DNA of 64,000 bases. Source: Hallerella sp963656065 (lineage in GTDB: Bacteria > Fibrobacterota > Fibrobacteria > Fibrobacterales > Fibrobacteraceae). Below the pieces are notes generated by a model. It had not been told where the DNA came from, made no database searches, and saw only the letters and a program-made list of their open reading frames with translations. Where the stretch lies: positions 337,207-401,206 of the forward strand of contig CAVKGV010000001.1 of the NCBI GenBank assembly GCA_963656065.1, in the 5' to 3' direction. Made by a program: the position numbers and the translations under genes. Below are positions 42,716 through 49,891 of the stretch, one piece after another. Position 1 is the first letter of the stretch. Every line of letters begins with the position of its first letter.

Positions 42716-43600
42716 CTATTTCTTCCGGTATTCGGCAAGGACCATCCCGCAAAGAATCAGGCACGCCCCCAAGACGGCAACGAGCGTAATCCGTTCATGC
42801 AAAAAAATCACGGACAGGACGATGGAAAAAAGCGGAATCGCGTAGATATAGTTCGACGCGAGAACCGTCCCGATGACCCGCAACGCCTTGTTCCAAATCA
42901 CGTAGCCGAAAAGCGAAGCGACGATTCCCAAGAAAAGAAAGTTCCCCGCGACCACCGGGTTCTTAAACGCCGCCCAAGGAATGTCCGTCCCGACAAAGAA
43001 AAGTACGGGAAGCGACGTAAGCGCTCCGTAAAAGAAAATTTTCCGGGAGATGAAAAGAGTCGAGTAGCGCTCCGAAAGGGGGCGGACAATCAGCGAATAG
43101 ATGGTCCAGACAAGAGCCGCGACAAAGGCTAGCAGGTCTCCCACCGGAGACAGATCCAAAATAAACTTCCCGTTCAGAACGACCAGGACCATTCCGCATA
43201 AAGTAAGTATCGAACCCGCGAACTGGCGCTTTCCGAGCCGCTCGCTCCGATATAGAAGCCCTCCGAAAATCATCGTGAGCAGAGGATTCGCGCAGACGAT
43301 CAGCGAGACATTCGAAACCAGCGAAAATTCGAGGGCGGTATTTTCCGCGATAAAGTAAATCGATCCGGCGGTGAGTCCGCAGCAAGCAAGCATCACTTCA
43401 TCCCTAAAGCTTTTCGCAAAAAGCCTTTCGTGGGAGACGGCCAAAAGCATCAGGTAGGCGAACGCAAAACGGAGAAGATAGACGTGCGTCGGGAGGAATC
43501 CCGCGTTCAGGAGGATCTTGGTCGAGACAAAGCTCGCGCCCCAGACGGCGACCGTAAAAACCGCAAGAAAGTGCCAAAGGAGCATTCGTGAGTTTTTCAT
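42716..43600 (-). CDS. EamA/DMT-family transporter
   Basis: 294 residues with ten hydrophobic helices arranged as two EamA repeats; WGASFVSTKILL opens repeat 1 and a FGYVIWNKALRVIG motif lies in repeat 2, followed by LHERITLVAVLGACLILCGM. DMT exporters move amino acids, nucleosides or other metabolites out of the cell; substrate unknown. A TATCTT hexamer lies 8 nt before the ATG. Its C terminus is 29 bp from ispG. Confidence 0.88.
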   Translation of the reverse strand: MKNSRMLLWHFLAVFTVAVWGASFVSTKILLNAGFLPTHVYLLRFAFAYLMLLAVSHERLFAKSFRDEVMLACCGLTAGSIYFIAENTALEFSLVSNVSLIVCANPLLTMIFGGLLYRSERLGKRQFAGSILTLCGMVLVVLNGKFILDLSPVGDLLAFVAALVWTIYSLIVRPLSERYSTLFISRKIFFYGALTSLPVLFFVGTDIPWAAFKNPVVAGNFLFLGIVASLFGYVIWNKALRVIGTVLASNYIYAIPLFSIVLSVIFLHERITLVAVLGACLILCGMVLAEYRKK

Positions 43601-43608
43601 CGGTAAAA

Positions 43609-43614
43609 AAGATA
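43609..43614 (-). promoter_or_regulatory. TATCTT hexamer before the EamA gene at 43600
   Basis: Eight nucleotides before the ATG, no Shine-Dalgarno. Confidence 0.4.
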
Positions 43615-43627
43615 AAATTTAATCGGG

Positions 43628-44404
43628 TCAAAAGCGGACGGCAATTCCCAAATAGCCGGGAAGAGCCGCAAGCGAAACGTTCGACGAACGGTGGAGCCGC
43701 AAGACGGCAAAGCTCGAAAGCGAACCGATGGCGGCGCCGGCGAGGACGTCCGACGGATAATGCTTCCCCGCCCAGATGCGAAGTCCGCCGACAAGAGCTG
43801 CGGACGTAAGCGAGACTCCCCAGACGACGGGCGAAAGCGACGAACCCGGATTTTTCGCATCGAACCACATGCCGCTAAAAACGGCCAGGGCGAACGCCGC
43901 GCTCGCATGCCCGGAATAGAACGACCCCCAGGCCTCTCCGCGGGAAAGATCCGCCCCCGAGGAATACAGTTCGGGCCGCGGCCACAAACGGGCGCTGCGC
44001 ACAAGCAGGTTCAGCCCGTTCTGCAGGAATCCGATTTCCACCGCGGTCACAAGAAAAGTCGCCGCTTCCCCGGCATCGCTTTTTCCCGTTTTCCAGTTGT
44101 AGCCTTCCCAGGCAAAAGGCAAAAGGAGCGCGAGACTCATCCAGTCGCTCGCCCGGTCCGCGATGCGGTTCCTGTTCCCGGCAAACGGCCTGTCCCACGG
44201 CAAAAGCCTGTCTTTGTCCGTTAGTTCCGAGCGTGCTTCCATTCCCGCATACAGAACGTTTCCCGCAAGCGACGTTCCCATTCCTAGCGCAAGCAGCGGC
44301 ACGTCCGTTTTCAGCGAAAGCCCGAACGGAGAATCCGCTGCGCAAACTTCCGCCAAGTCCGCCAACAAAACAAAAGCCAAAACGAAAAAGAATCCGGCGC
44401 GCAT
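43628..44404 (-). CDS. PAP2-family phosphatase
   Basis: 258 residues from the ATG at 44404, which gives a signal-peptide-like start (MRAGFFFVLAFVLLADLAEVCA); an ATG at 44431 would overlap the divergent gene. The three PAP2 motifs are visible: ARLWPRPE (partial KX6RP), SFYSGHASAAF, and RIWAGKHYPSDVLAG (SR-X5-H-X3-D with R/H/D intact). Likely a lipid or undecaprenyl-pyrophosphate phosphatase. The C-terminal ...VRF and absence of many long helices suggest a periplasmic or outer-membrane form. Confidence 0.85.
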   Translation of the reverse strand: MRAGFFFVLAFVLLADLAEVCAADSPFGLSLKTDVPLLALGMGTSLAGNVLYAGMEARSELTDKDRLLPWDRPFAGNRNRIADRASDWMSLALLLPFAWEGYNWKTGKSDAGEAATFLVTAVEIGFLQNGLNLLVRSARLWPRPELYSSGADLSRGEAWGSFYSGHASAAFALAVFSGMWFDAKNPGSSLSPVVWGVSLTSAALVGGLRIWAGKHYPSDVLAGAAIGSLSSFAVLRLHRSSNVSLAALPGYLGIAVRF

Positions 44405-44413
44405 CGGCAAAAA

Positions 44414-44423
44414 AAGATAGATT
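44414..44423. promoter_or_regulatory. Overlapping divergent -10-like hexamers
   Basis: Minus-strand TATCTT (44414-44419) 9 nt before the PAP2 ATG and plus-strand TAGATT (44418-44423) 6 nt before the ArsR-methyltransferase ATG share two bases. Confidence 0.45.
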
Positions 44424-44429
44424 TTATCC

Positions 44430-45380
44430 ATGCGCAAAAAAAGCCCAGCCCTCGAACCGCTCACGCCGAGCCTTGAACTTTTCAACGCCATTTCCGACGA
44501 AATGCGCCTGAAAATCCTGATGATCCTTTCGCACTCGGAATTCACGGTCAACGAGCTCAAGGAAATCCTCGGCATCCACCAGTCAAATGCAAGCCGTCAC
44601 CTGTCGAAGCTCTCGAATTGCGGGCTTCTCAAGGATAGGCGCGAAGGGACAAAGGCGTTTTACGGGCTTTCGGACGACCTCTACCTGAGCCGCAAGCTCT
44701 ACGACATGATATCCAAGGCTTGGGAACAGCTCCCCGATTTGGCAATCGTCGAAAGCAAGGTCGAAGATCTTCTCATCGGGCGGCGAAACGGCTACACGGC
44801 AAAGTTCCACAAGCTCTCGGAAGCGGGCGGAAGCCTGAAGGCGCAGATTTCGCTCTTCGCTCATTTGATGATAAACTTTGAACACGCAATAGACATCGGA
44901 TGCGGAGAAGGCGGCGACCTGAGCTTTATGCTCGCCGAACGCTGCAAGCAGGTGACGGCAATCGACATCAACGAATCGACCGTCCACGGCGTCAAGGCAA
45001 TCGCCCGGGAAAAAGGCGTCGAAAACATCGAAGCGATTTGCGCCGATATGAGAAAAATCCCGCTCCCGTCGGAATGCGCAGACCTAGTCCTGATGAGCCA
45101 GGTGCTGCACCATGCGCCAAGCCCACAGGAATCCCTCGCCGAAGCGGTCCGTTTGCTCTCCCCCGGCGGAACGCTCGCCCTCCTTGACCTCGCGGAACAC
45201 AGCGAAGAAGAACTCCGGGAAACCCACGGACATCTCTGGTTGGGCTTCAGCCGGGAACGCATCCAGTTTCTGTTGCAGAACACGCCCTGCCATATCGAAA
45301 CGTCGGAAATCATCCAGAGCGAAATTTCCGCCGAAAAGAAACTCCCCGCCATCTGCGTTATCGTAAAAAAAGATTCCTAG
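44430..45380 (+). CDS. ArsR-type regulator fused to a SAM methyltransferase
   Basis: 316 residues. Residues about 10-95 form an ArsR winged helix (LELFNAISDEMRLKILMIL, HQSNASRHLSKL, the recognition helix). Residues about 140-316 are a class I methyltransferase with AIDIGCGEGGDLSFML (SAM motif I), TAIDINESTVHG, and LLDLAEHSEEELR after VLMSQVLHHA. The ArsR part has no obvious cysteine metal site. Similar fusions are often annotated as regulators with methyltransferase activity; the substrate and operator are unknown. Divergent from the PAP2 gene. Confidence 0.88.
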   Translation: MRKKSPALEPLTPSLELFNAISDEMRLKILMILSHSEFTVNELKEILGIHQSNASRHLSKLSNCGLLKDRREGTKAFYGLSDDLYLSRKLYDMISKAWEQLPDLAIVESKVEDLLIGRRNGYTAKFHKLSEAGGSLKAQISLFAHLMINFEHAIDIGCGEGGDLSFMLAERCKQVTAIDINESTVHGVKAIAREKGVENIEAICADMRKIPLPSECADLVLMSQVLHHAPSPQESLAEAVRLLSPGGTLALLDLAEHSEEELRETHGHLWLGFSRERIQFLLQNTPCHIETSEIIQSEISAEKKLPAICVIVKKDS

Positions 45381-45441
45381 GCATTGCCTTTTTCCCGTTT
45401 TTTAGATAGATTAGGGATTGTAAAAACAAGGAGTTCCCATT

Positions 45442-45552
45442 ATGGCAAAGACAATCAAGGTTCTTGGAATCGTTCTCGTATTTCTGCTTTCGCTGTTCTC
45501 GATCTACCACATCGTACAATCGCGTTCGCTCGACGAGAATTCTGCGGACTAA
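45442..45552 (+). CDS. 36-residue single-span membrane peptide
   Basis: MAKTIKVLGIVLVFLLSLFS followed by IYHIVQSRSLDENSAD: a basic N terminus, one helix and an acidic tail. AAGGAG lies 7 nt upstream and a strong terminator follows, so it looks like an independent short gene. No family is recognised. Confidence 0.6.
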   Translation: MAKTIKVLGIVLVFLLSLFSIYHIVQSRSLDENSAD

Positions 45553-45578
45553 GCGCAATTTTCCGCAATTTTAAAACT

Positions 45579-45607
45579 CCGCCCATCGCAAGTGGGCGGC
45601 TTTTTTT
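45579..45607 (+). terminator. Terminator after the small membrane peptide gene
   Basis: CCGCCCA paired with TGGGCGG around a 7-nt loop, then C and eight T. Confidence 0.85.
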
Positions 45608-45613
45608 TACCTT
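45608..45613 (+). promoter_or_regulatory. TACCTT hexamer before the YfhO-like gene
   Basis: Six nucleotides before the ATG at 45620, immediately after the terminator T-run; no ribosome-binding site. Confidence 0.3.
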
Positions 45614-45619
45614 GCCACC

Positions 45620-48217
45620 ATGCAAAAGGAAAATCTGAAAAAATTCGGGACTGTCGCCGGAATCGGCTTCGCCTTTCTCATCGTCCTTCTCTTTGTCTTT
45701 CGCGCGTTCGTCTTTGACGCGGACACGTTGATGCTCAATTCCGACCAGCTGAACGGCATCGGCAGCAAGGTCCTTCGCTCGCAGAGCCTCATCCTTTCGG
45801 AATGGGACGATTCGCGACTCGGAGGCGTTCCCACGATCGATGCGCTTTTCGGCGACGCCTACCACCCGCTGGTCCTCACCGAATTTCTGACGGACCCAGC
45901 CCGAGCCGTCGGATTCAAGTTCATCCTCATCCTGTGGGTCGCATTCCTTTCGGCTTTCGCCCTCGCCAAGAACCTGACGGGAAGCCTCGTCTGGGGAACG
46001 TTCTTCGGATTTCTCTATGCGTTCTCCCCGCAATACTTCACCTACGTCTATGGCGGTCACGACGGGAAGATGATGGTATTTGCCGTCGCGCCGCTTGCGC
46101 TTCTTTCCATCCGAAAGATTATCCGGGAAGGAAGCCTCGGCTACTTCGCACTTTTTACGCTCTCCGTCGTGTGGATGATTCTCGGTTCGCACCTGCAGCT
46201 CACCTATCTCTTCCTCTGGGGAGCGGGCTTCTACGCGCTCTTTGAAACGCTCGCGCTCAAGGCCTCCTGGGGAGTCCGCACGAAAAAGCTCGGAATCGCC
46301 GCCGGAGCCCTCGCCATTGCCCTCGGGATTTCCGCCTTCCAGATTATTCCGCCCTATCTCTACACGACAGCGGAATCGGTCCGCGGAACGGGGGAAAAGA
46401 CAAATTACGGGCATGCGACAAGCTGGTCGCTCCACCAGGAAGAACTCGCTTCGATGCTCATCCCGGGATTTCTCGGCGCGGACGTTTATGAACAGAAAAA
46501 CGGCGCCGCCGGGCCGGAACTTTCCGGCAGCGCACTCATTTCGTTCCCCTACGCCGACCTTCAAAAAGCCCGGATCCAAGGCTCCCCGTTCTACTGGGGA
46601 CACAACGCGTTCAAGCTGAACCACGACAGCGCGGGCATCGTCCTCACGTTCCTCGCGTTCCTCGGGCTGTTCCTACGCAAAAACCGCCGCATGGCGGCTT
46701 TCTGGCTTGTCGGCTGCGCCGTCGCGCTTTCGTATGCGATGGGAGCGCATTCCCCGCTATTCAAACTCTGGTTCGCCATCGTCCCCGGGATGAAGAGTTT
46801 CCGGGCACCGAGCATGGCGATGTTCTGGCTTCCGCTTCTCGCGCTCATGATGGCAGCCCCGGTCGTCACCGCGTTCAAGAACCCGGAAAACAGGCGTTCG
46901 CTCAAGGCGGGGCTCATCCTCTTCCTCGTTCTGCTGGGAATCGTGTGCGCTTCGCGCTTCTGCTGGGAATCCTTCCTGGGCGTCCCCGGGCTTCTCGTTT
47001 CAATCGCCTACGGGATTTTCCTCATCGCGACGCTGAACATTCTCGACAGGAACGCGCCCTTCTCCGCCAAAGAATTCGCCACAACCTTTGAAACGAAATT
47101 CCAAGGGTCGTCGAAGCTTGAACTCGGAGCGATTCTTTTCCCGTTCATCCTCGTCGGGATTTTCCTTCTCTCGGGCCAGAACCTTGTTTCAGCCCCCGAA
47201 ACGGCGATGTACTTCCGTCCGCTCAACACGGGCGCCATGGAATTTTCCGCGGCAAAAATCCTGCCGAGTTTTATCCTCGCAATCATCGCAACGGTCGGTT
47301 CGTGGTTCATTTTCACAAGCAAATTTTCTACAATCCAAAAGGCTGCCCTCGTCGGAATTTTCGCCGCCGTTGAACTTTACACAATCGACGCGACATTCGT
47401 CAAAAACGTCCAGAGAAAGGATTACATACAAACTAATTCGCCATTGGTCCAGAGCATCCTCCAGGAACATCCCGATCCGCTCAGCCGCCCGCGCGTGCTT
47501 TCCATTTCCCGAAACGAAGCGTTCAGCGCAAACTCGTTCCCGCTCTACGGAATGCGCAACGCCGAAGGATTCCACGACAACGAACTCGCAAGCTACAGGC
47601 TTTTCCGCGGCGGACAATCCAACGAGAACTACCTTTACAATATAAACCAGGCTGTCCAGGAAAAAGCGGACAATGCGTTCCTCGACCTGATGGACGTGGG
47701 CGACGTCATTTTCGATTCGCAAAACGGAACCACCTACGCGCCACTGCCACAAAGAAGCTTTGACGGCAAACTCTACACGCATTTCACCGTGATGAACGAC
47801 ACCGAAGCGGTCAAGGCGCTCCGCGAAGGCTTCGATTACAAGAATACGATTATCCTTTCCGAAACTCCCGAAAGTTCGCCGGAAAACGTTCCGGTAAACG
47901 GAAACGCAAAACTCGTCGCCAAGCCCAAGATGGACGATATGACATACCAGGTTTCGTCCGACGCCCCGGTGTTTCTCCTCTCCTCGGGAAACTTCCACCG
48001 CTACTGGAAAGCGACCGTCAACGGAAAGCCTGCGAAGGTTTACAAAGCCTTCGGGACGCTCCGCGCCGTCGCCGTTCCCGCCGGAAATTCAACCGTCCGC
48101 CTGGAATACAAGTCCGATGCGGTCCGCGTATCGCTCTGGATCGGAGCGGTTTCGCTCGGGATTTTCCTGCTCGTGATCGGGGTGTGGGCGTGGAAGAGGA
48201 AAAGGAAAGAGGCTTAA
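45620..48217 (+). CDS. YfhO-family multi-span membrane protein
   Basis: 865 residues. About a dozen membrane helices in the first 640 residues, with conserved YfhO-type features: an N-terminal helix then NSDQLNGIG, a GVPTIDALFGDAYHP loop after the first helix, TYVYGGHDGKM, and an extracytoplasmic C-terminal domain ending with a last helix and a KRKRK tail. YfhO-like proteins are GT-C-type membrane proteins linked to glycosylation of envelope polymers, but no catalytic assignment is firm. The stop codon lies inside a transposon-end-like sequence (see findings). Confidence 0.85.
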   Translation: MQKENLKKFGTVAGIGFAFLIVLLFVFRAFVFDADTLMLNSDQLNGIGSKVLRSQSLILSEWDDSRLGGVPTIDALFGDAYHPLVLTEFLTDPARAVGFKFILILWVAFLSAFALAKNLTGSLVWGTFFGFLYAFSPQYFTYVYGGHDGKMMVFAVAPLALLSIRKIIREGSLGYFALFTLSVVWMILGSHLQLTYLFLWGAGFYALFETLALKASWGVRTKKLGIAAGALAIALGISAFQIIPPYLYTTAESVRGTGEKTNYGHATSWSLHQEELASMLIPGFLGADVYEQKNGAAGPELSGSALISFPYADLQKARIQGSPFYWGHNAFKLNHDSAGIVLTFLAFLGLFLRKNRRMAAFWLVGCAVALSYAMGAHSPLFKLWFAIVPGMKSFRAPSMAMFWLPLLALMMAAPVVTAFKNPENRRSLKAGLILFLVLLGIVCASRFCWESFLGVPGLLVSIAYGIFLIATLNILDRNAPFSAKEFATTFETKFQGSSKLELGAILFPFILVGIFLLSGQNLVSAPETAMYFRPLNTGAMEFSAAKILPSFILAIIATVGSWFIFTSKFSTIQKAALVGIFAAVELYTIDATFVKNVQRKDYIQTNSPLVQSILQEHPDPLSRPRVLSISRNEAFSANSFPLYGMRNAEGFHDNELASYRLFRGGQSNENYLYNINQAVQEKADNAFLDLMDVGDVIFDSQNGTTYAPLPQRSFDGKLYTHFTVMNDTEAVKALREGFDYKNTIILSETPESSPENVPVNGNAKLVAKPKMDDMTYQVSSDAPVFLLSSGNFHRYWKATVNGKPAKVYKAFGTLRAVAVPAGNSTVRLEYKSDAVRVSLWIGAVSLGIFLLVIGVWAWKRKRKEA

Positions 48218-48233
48218 GCGTCAAAAGGATACC
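48214..48233 (+). repeat. Extra copy of the transposon terminal repeat
   Basis: TTAAGCGTCAAAAGGATACC, 17 of 20 identical to the left terminal repeat 41 bp downstream; the three differing bases are AAA against TTT. It includes the TAA stop of the YfhO-like gene. Confidence 0.75.
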
Positions 48234-48254
48234 TGAAAAAGGCATCCTTTCTCA

Positions 48255-48794
48255 TTAAGCGTCATTTGGATACCCAAAATGGGCTATATCCCTTTATTTA
48301 TGCGGGTCGTGGCTAGAAAAATATTCCATGATAAGCATTTTTCGACGGTCTATGGAAATGCCTTTATGCCGTCTGAGCAGGGATTTCGATTGAGTCCTTT
48401 ATTGCGACCACGCCAAACGCCCGGCCCCAATAGGAGGCGTCCAGCATGGCAACGATTTTCAAGGGGGAAACTTGCAAGGGCGCCGGCTTGAAAGCCCTTG
48501 TCGCCCTGGTCACTGTGCTGCGCGACACTCCAAGTTGTCAGGCGATGTCGTTCGCGCAGAATCTTCCGCTTGCATAAAGTTCTTGGATCAGTTCCGTTCT
48601 GTCGCGTTTTCGTTGCGAAAAATGCCAGTTGCAGGCCTTGCACAGCCATCTTTGACGGCCGTGGGCAATCCCCTTCTTAACCGTGTTGTTTGAACCACAA
48701 AAAAAAGCAAATCTTTCCCATAAAAGAAAAATTTGCAACAACTCCTTGTGTTTCAAGGGATTACAAACGATTTAGGTATCCAAATGACGCTTAA
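48255..48794. mobile_element. 540-bp degenerate insertion sequence bounded by perfect 20-bp inverted repeats
   Basis: Left end TTAAGCGTCATTTGGATACC (48255-48274), right end its exact reverse complement (48775-48794). Inside is a minus-strand transposase fragment that opens near the right end. No target-site duplication is clear beside either end. The element is too short to encode a full transposase, so it can move only with help. Confidence 0.85.
48364..48756 (-). pseudogene. Transposase fragment, IS256/IS1249-like zinc-ribbon type
   Basis: 131 codons with one internal TGA at 48538-48540. Before the stop is a zinc-ribbon (FFCGSNNTVKKG, WLCKACNWHFS) then ELYASGRFCANDIA; after it QLGVSRSTVTR (helix-turn-helix, apparently missing an Arg at the stop) and MLDASYWGRAFGVVAIKDS, the start of the catalytic domain with its first Asp. 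The rest of the DDE domain is absent. Family assignment rests on the CxxC ribbon followed by the D-(A/T)-(S/T)-Y-(F/W)-GR motif. Confidence 0.75.
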
Positions 48795-48950
48795 GCCCCT
48801 TTTCACTTGCTTTAAACAAAATAAGGAAAAAAAGCTTGTCTAGTATTTTCTTCGCTTTCTCATTTTTTATGCAAGATCGCCCCTTTCCCTTTTTGACTAT
48901 TCCATTTTTCTTCGCCTGAAAATTATATTTTCCAAAGAGGATCAAATATT

Positions 48951-49142
48951 ATGACAATTGAAAACGAACTAGACTCTACTTATGGAATTTCCGATGAAGA
49001 GCTGACACAACGGTTTAAAGAATCCATTCGTCTAGACAACGAAAAACGAAGCATTCTAGGACTCCCGACGTCCGGTTTTAACGCGACAACACAAAAGGCC
49101 TATCTGGAATATCCAGATGGAACGCGTGAATATGTCAAATAA
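48951..49142 (+). CDS. 63-residue protein, candidate antitoxin
   Basis: A small acidic protein (MTIENELDSTYGISDEELTQ...) without a recognised DNA-binding domain or family. AGAGG lies upstream of the ATG. Its gene overlaps the zeta-like kinase by 11 bp, the usual arrangement of an antitoxin before its toxin. The C-terminal half (PTSGFNATTQKAYLEYPDGT) has beta-hairpin character. Function is inferred from position only; it does not resemble the classical epsilon or PezA antitoxins. AT-rich surroundings suggest acquisition. Confidence 0.6.
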   Translation: MTIENELDSTYGISDEELTQRFKESIRLDNEKRSILGLPTSGFNATTQKAYLEYPDGTREYVK

Positions 49143-49725
49143 TGAAGACAAACGGTTGCCTGAAATTATGGTTATCGCCGGTCCAAATGGGAGCGGAAAA
49201 TCAACCATTACCCGAATGCTCAAAACAATCGGTCAATACATAAATGCAGATGACATAAAAAAAGCAACCCTGTGTTCTGATTTAGAAGCTGCACAAAAAG
49301 CCGAAGAACTTCGTGAAAAAATGCTTTCGAAGCACGTCGATTTTTCCTTTGAGACAGTCCTATCAACCGAAAGAAACATAATTCTTCTGAAAAAGGCCAA
49401 ATCCAATGCTTATTTCATCCGAGGGATCTATGTTCTTACTTCTAACGCAGACGTTAACATAGCTCGGGTTCGTTCCCGAACTGCCTCTGGAGGGCACGAA
49501 GTTCCTGAAGATAAGATTCGAAGCCGCTATTCAAAAGCCTTAAATCTTATTCCTCAATTAGTTGAGATTTGCGATGTTTTACACATTTACGACAACACAA
49601 AAGAACCTTTTCGCATTTTCAAAAAAAGAAAAGATATTTTCTTTCGTTGGGAAGATCCATTTTGGTCCAAAGCCCAAATAGAAAATTTGACCGGAATCCA
49701 TTCATACTCAAACGAACACCCTTGA
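49132..49725 (+). CDS. Zeta-toxin-like P-loop kinase
   Basis: 197 residues from the ATG at 49132. The Walker A is GPNGSGKST (17-25), followed by INADDI (37-42), and FSFETVLSTE (71-80) as in zeta-like proteins that use the Glu/Asp near this strand; RVRSRTASGGHEVPEDKIRS carries lid arginines. Zeta/PezT toxins phosphorylate UDP-N-acetylglucosamine and block wall synthesis; many zeta-like proteins have other targets. It has lower GC than the neighbours and lies next to a transposon remnant. Confidence 0.82.
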   Translation: MSNNEDKRLPEIMVIAGPNGSGKSTITRMLKTIGQYINADDIKKATLCSDLEAAQKAEELREKMLSKHVDFSFETVLSTERNIILLKKAKSNAYFIRGIYVLTSNADVNIARVRSRTASGGHEVPEDKIRSRYSKALNLIPQLVEICDVLHIYDNTKEPFRIFKKRKDIFFRWEDPFWSKAQIENLTGIHSYSNEHP

Positions 49726-49891
49726 ATTTCTGTTGAGACATGTATCAAACAGAAAACAACATATCGAGGCCATATTGAAAGACAGTTTGACCATGTTCAT
49801 CCACCATTTTAAAAAGTAATTATTCAAAAAAAGTTTCCAAACAAAGCAGCCTGAACCAAAGCCCAGGCTTCATCTTTAAAATTCCCCCCCC
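49726..49891. other. AT-rich spacer after the zeta-like gene
   Basis: No gene, hairpin or repeat noted. A C-run (CCCCCCCC) lies just before the next gene's stop. Confidence 0.5.
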
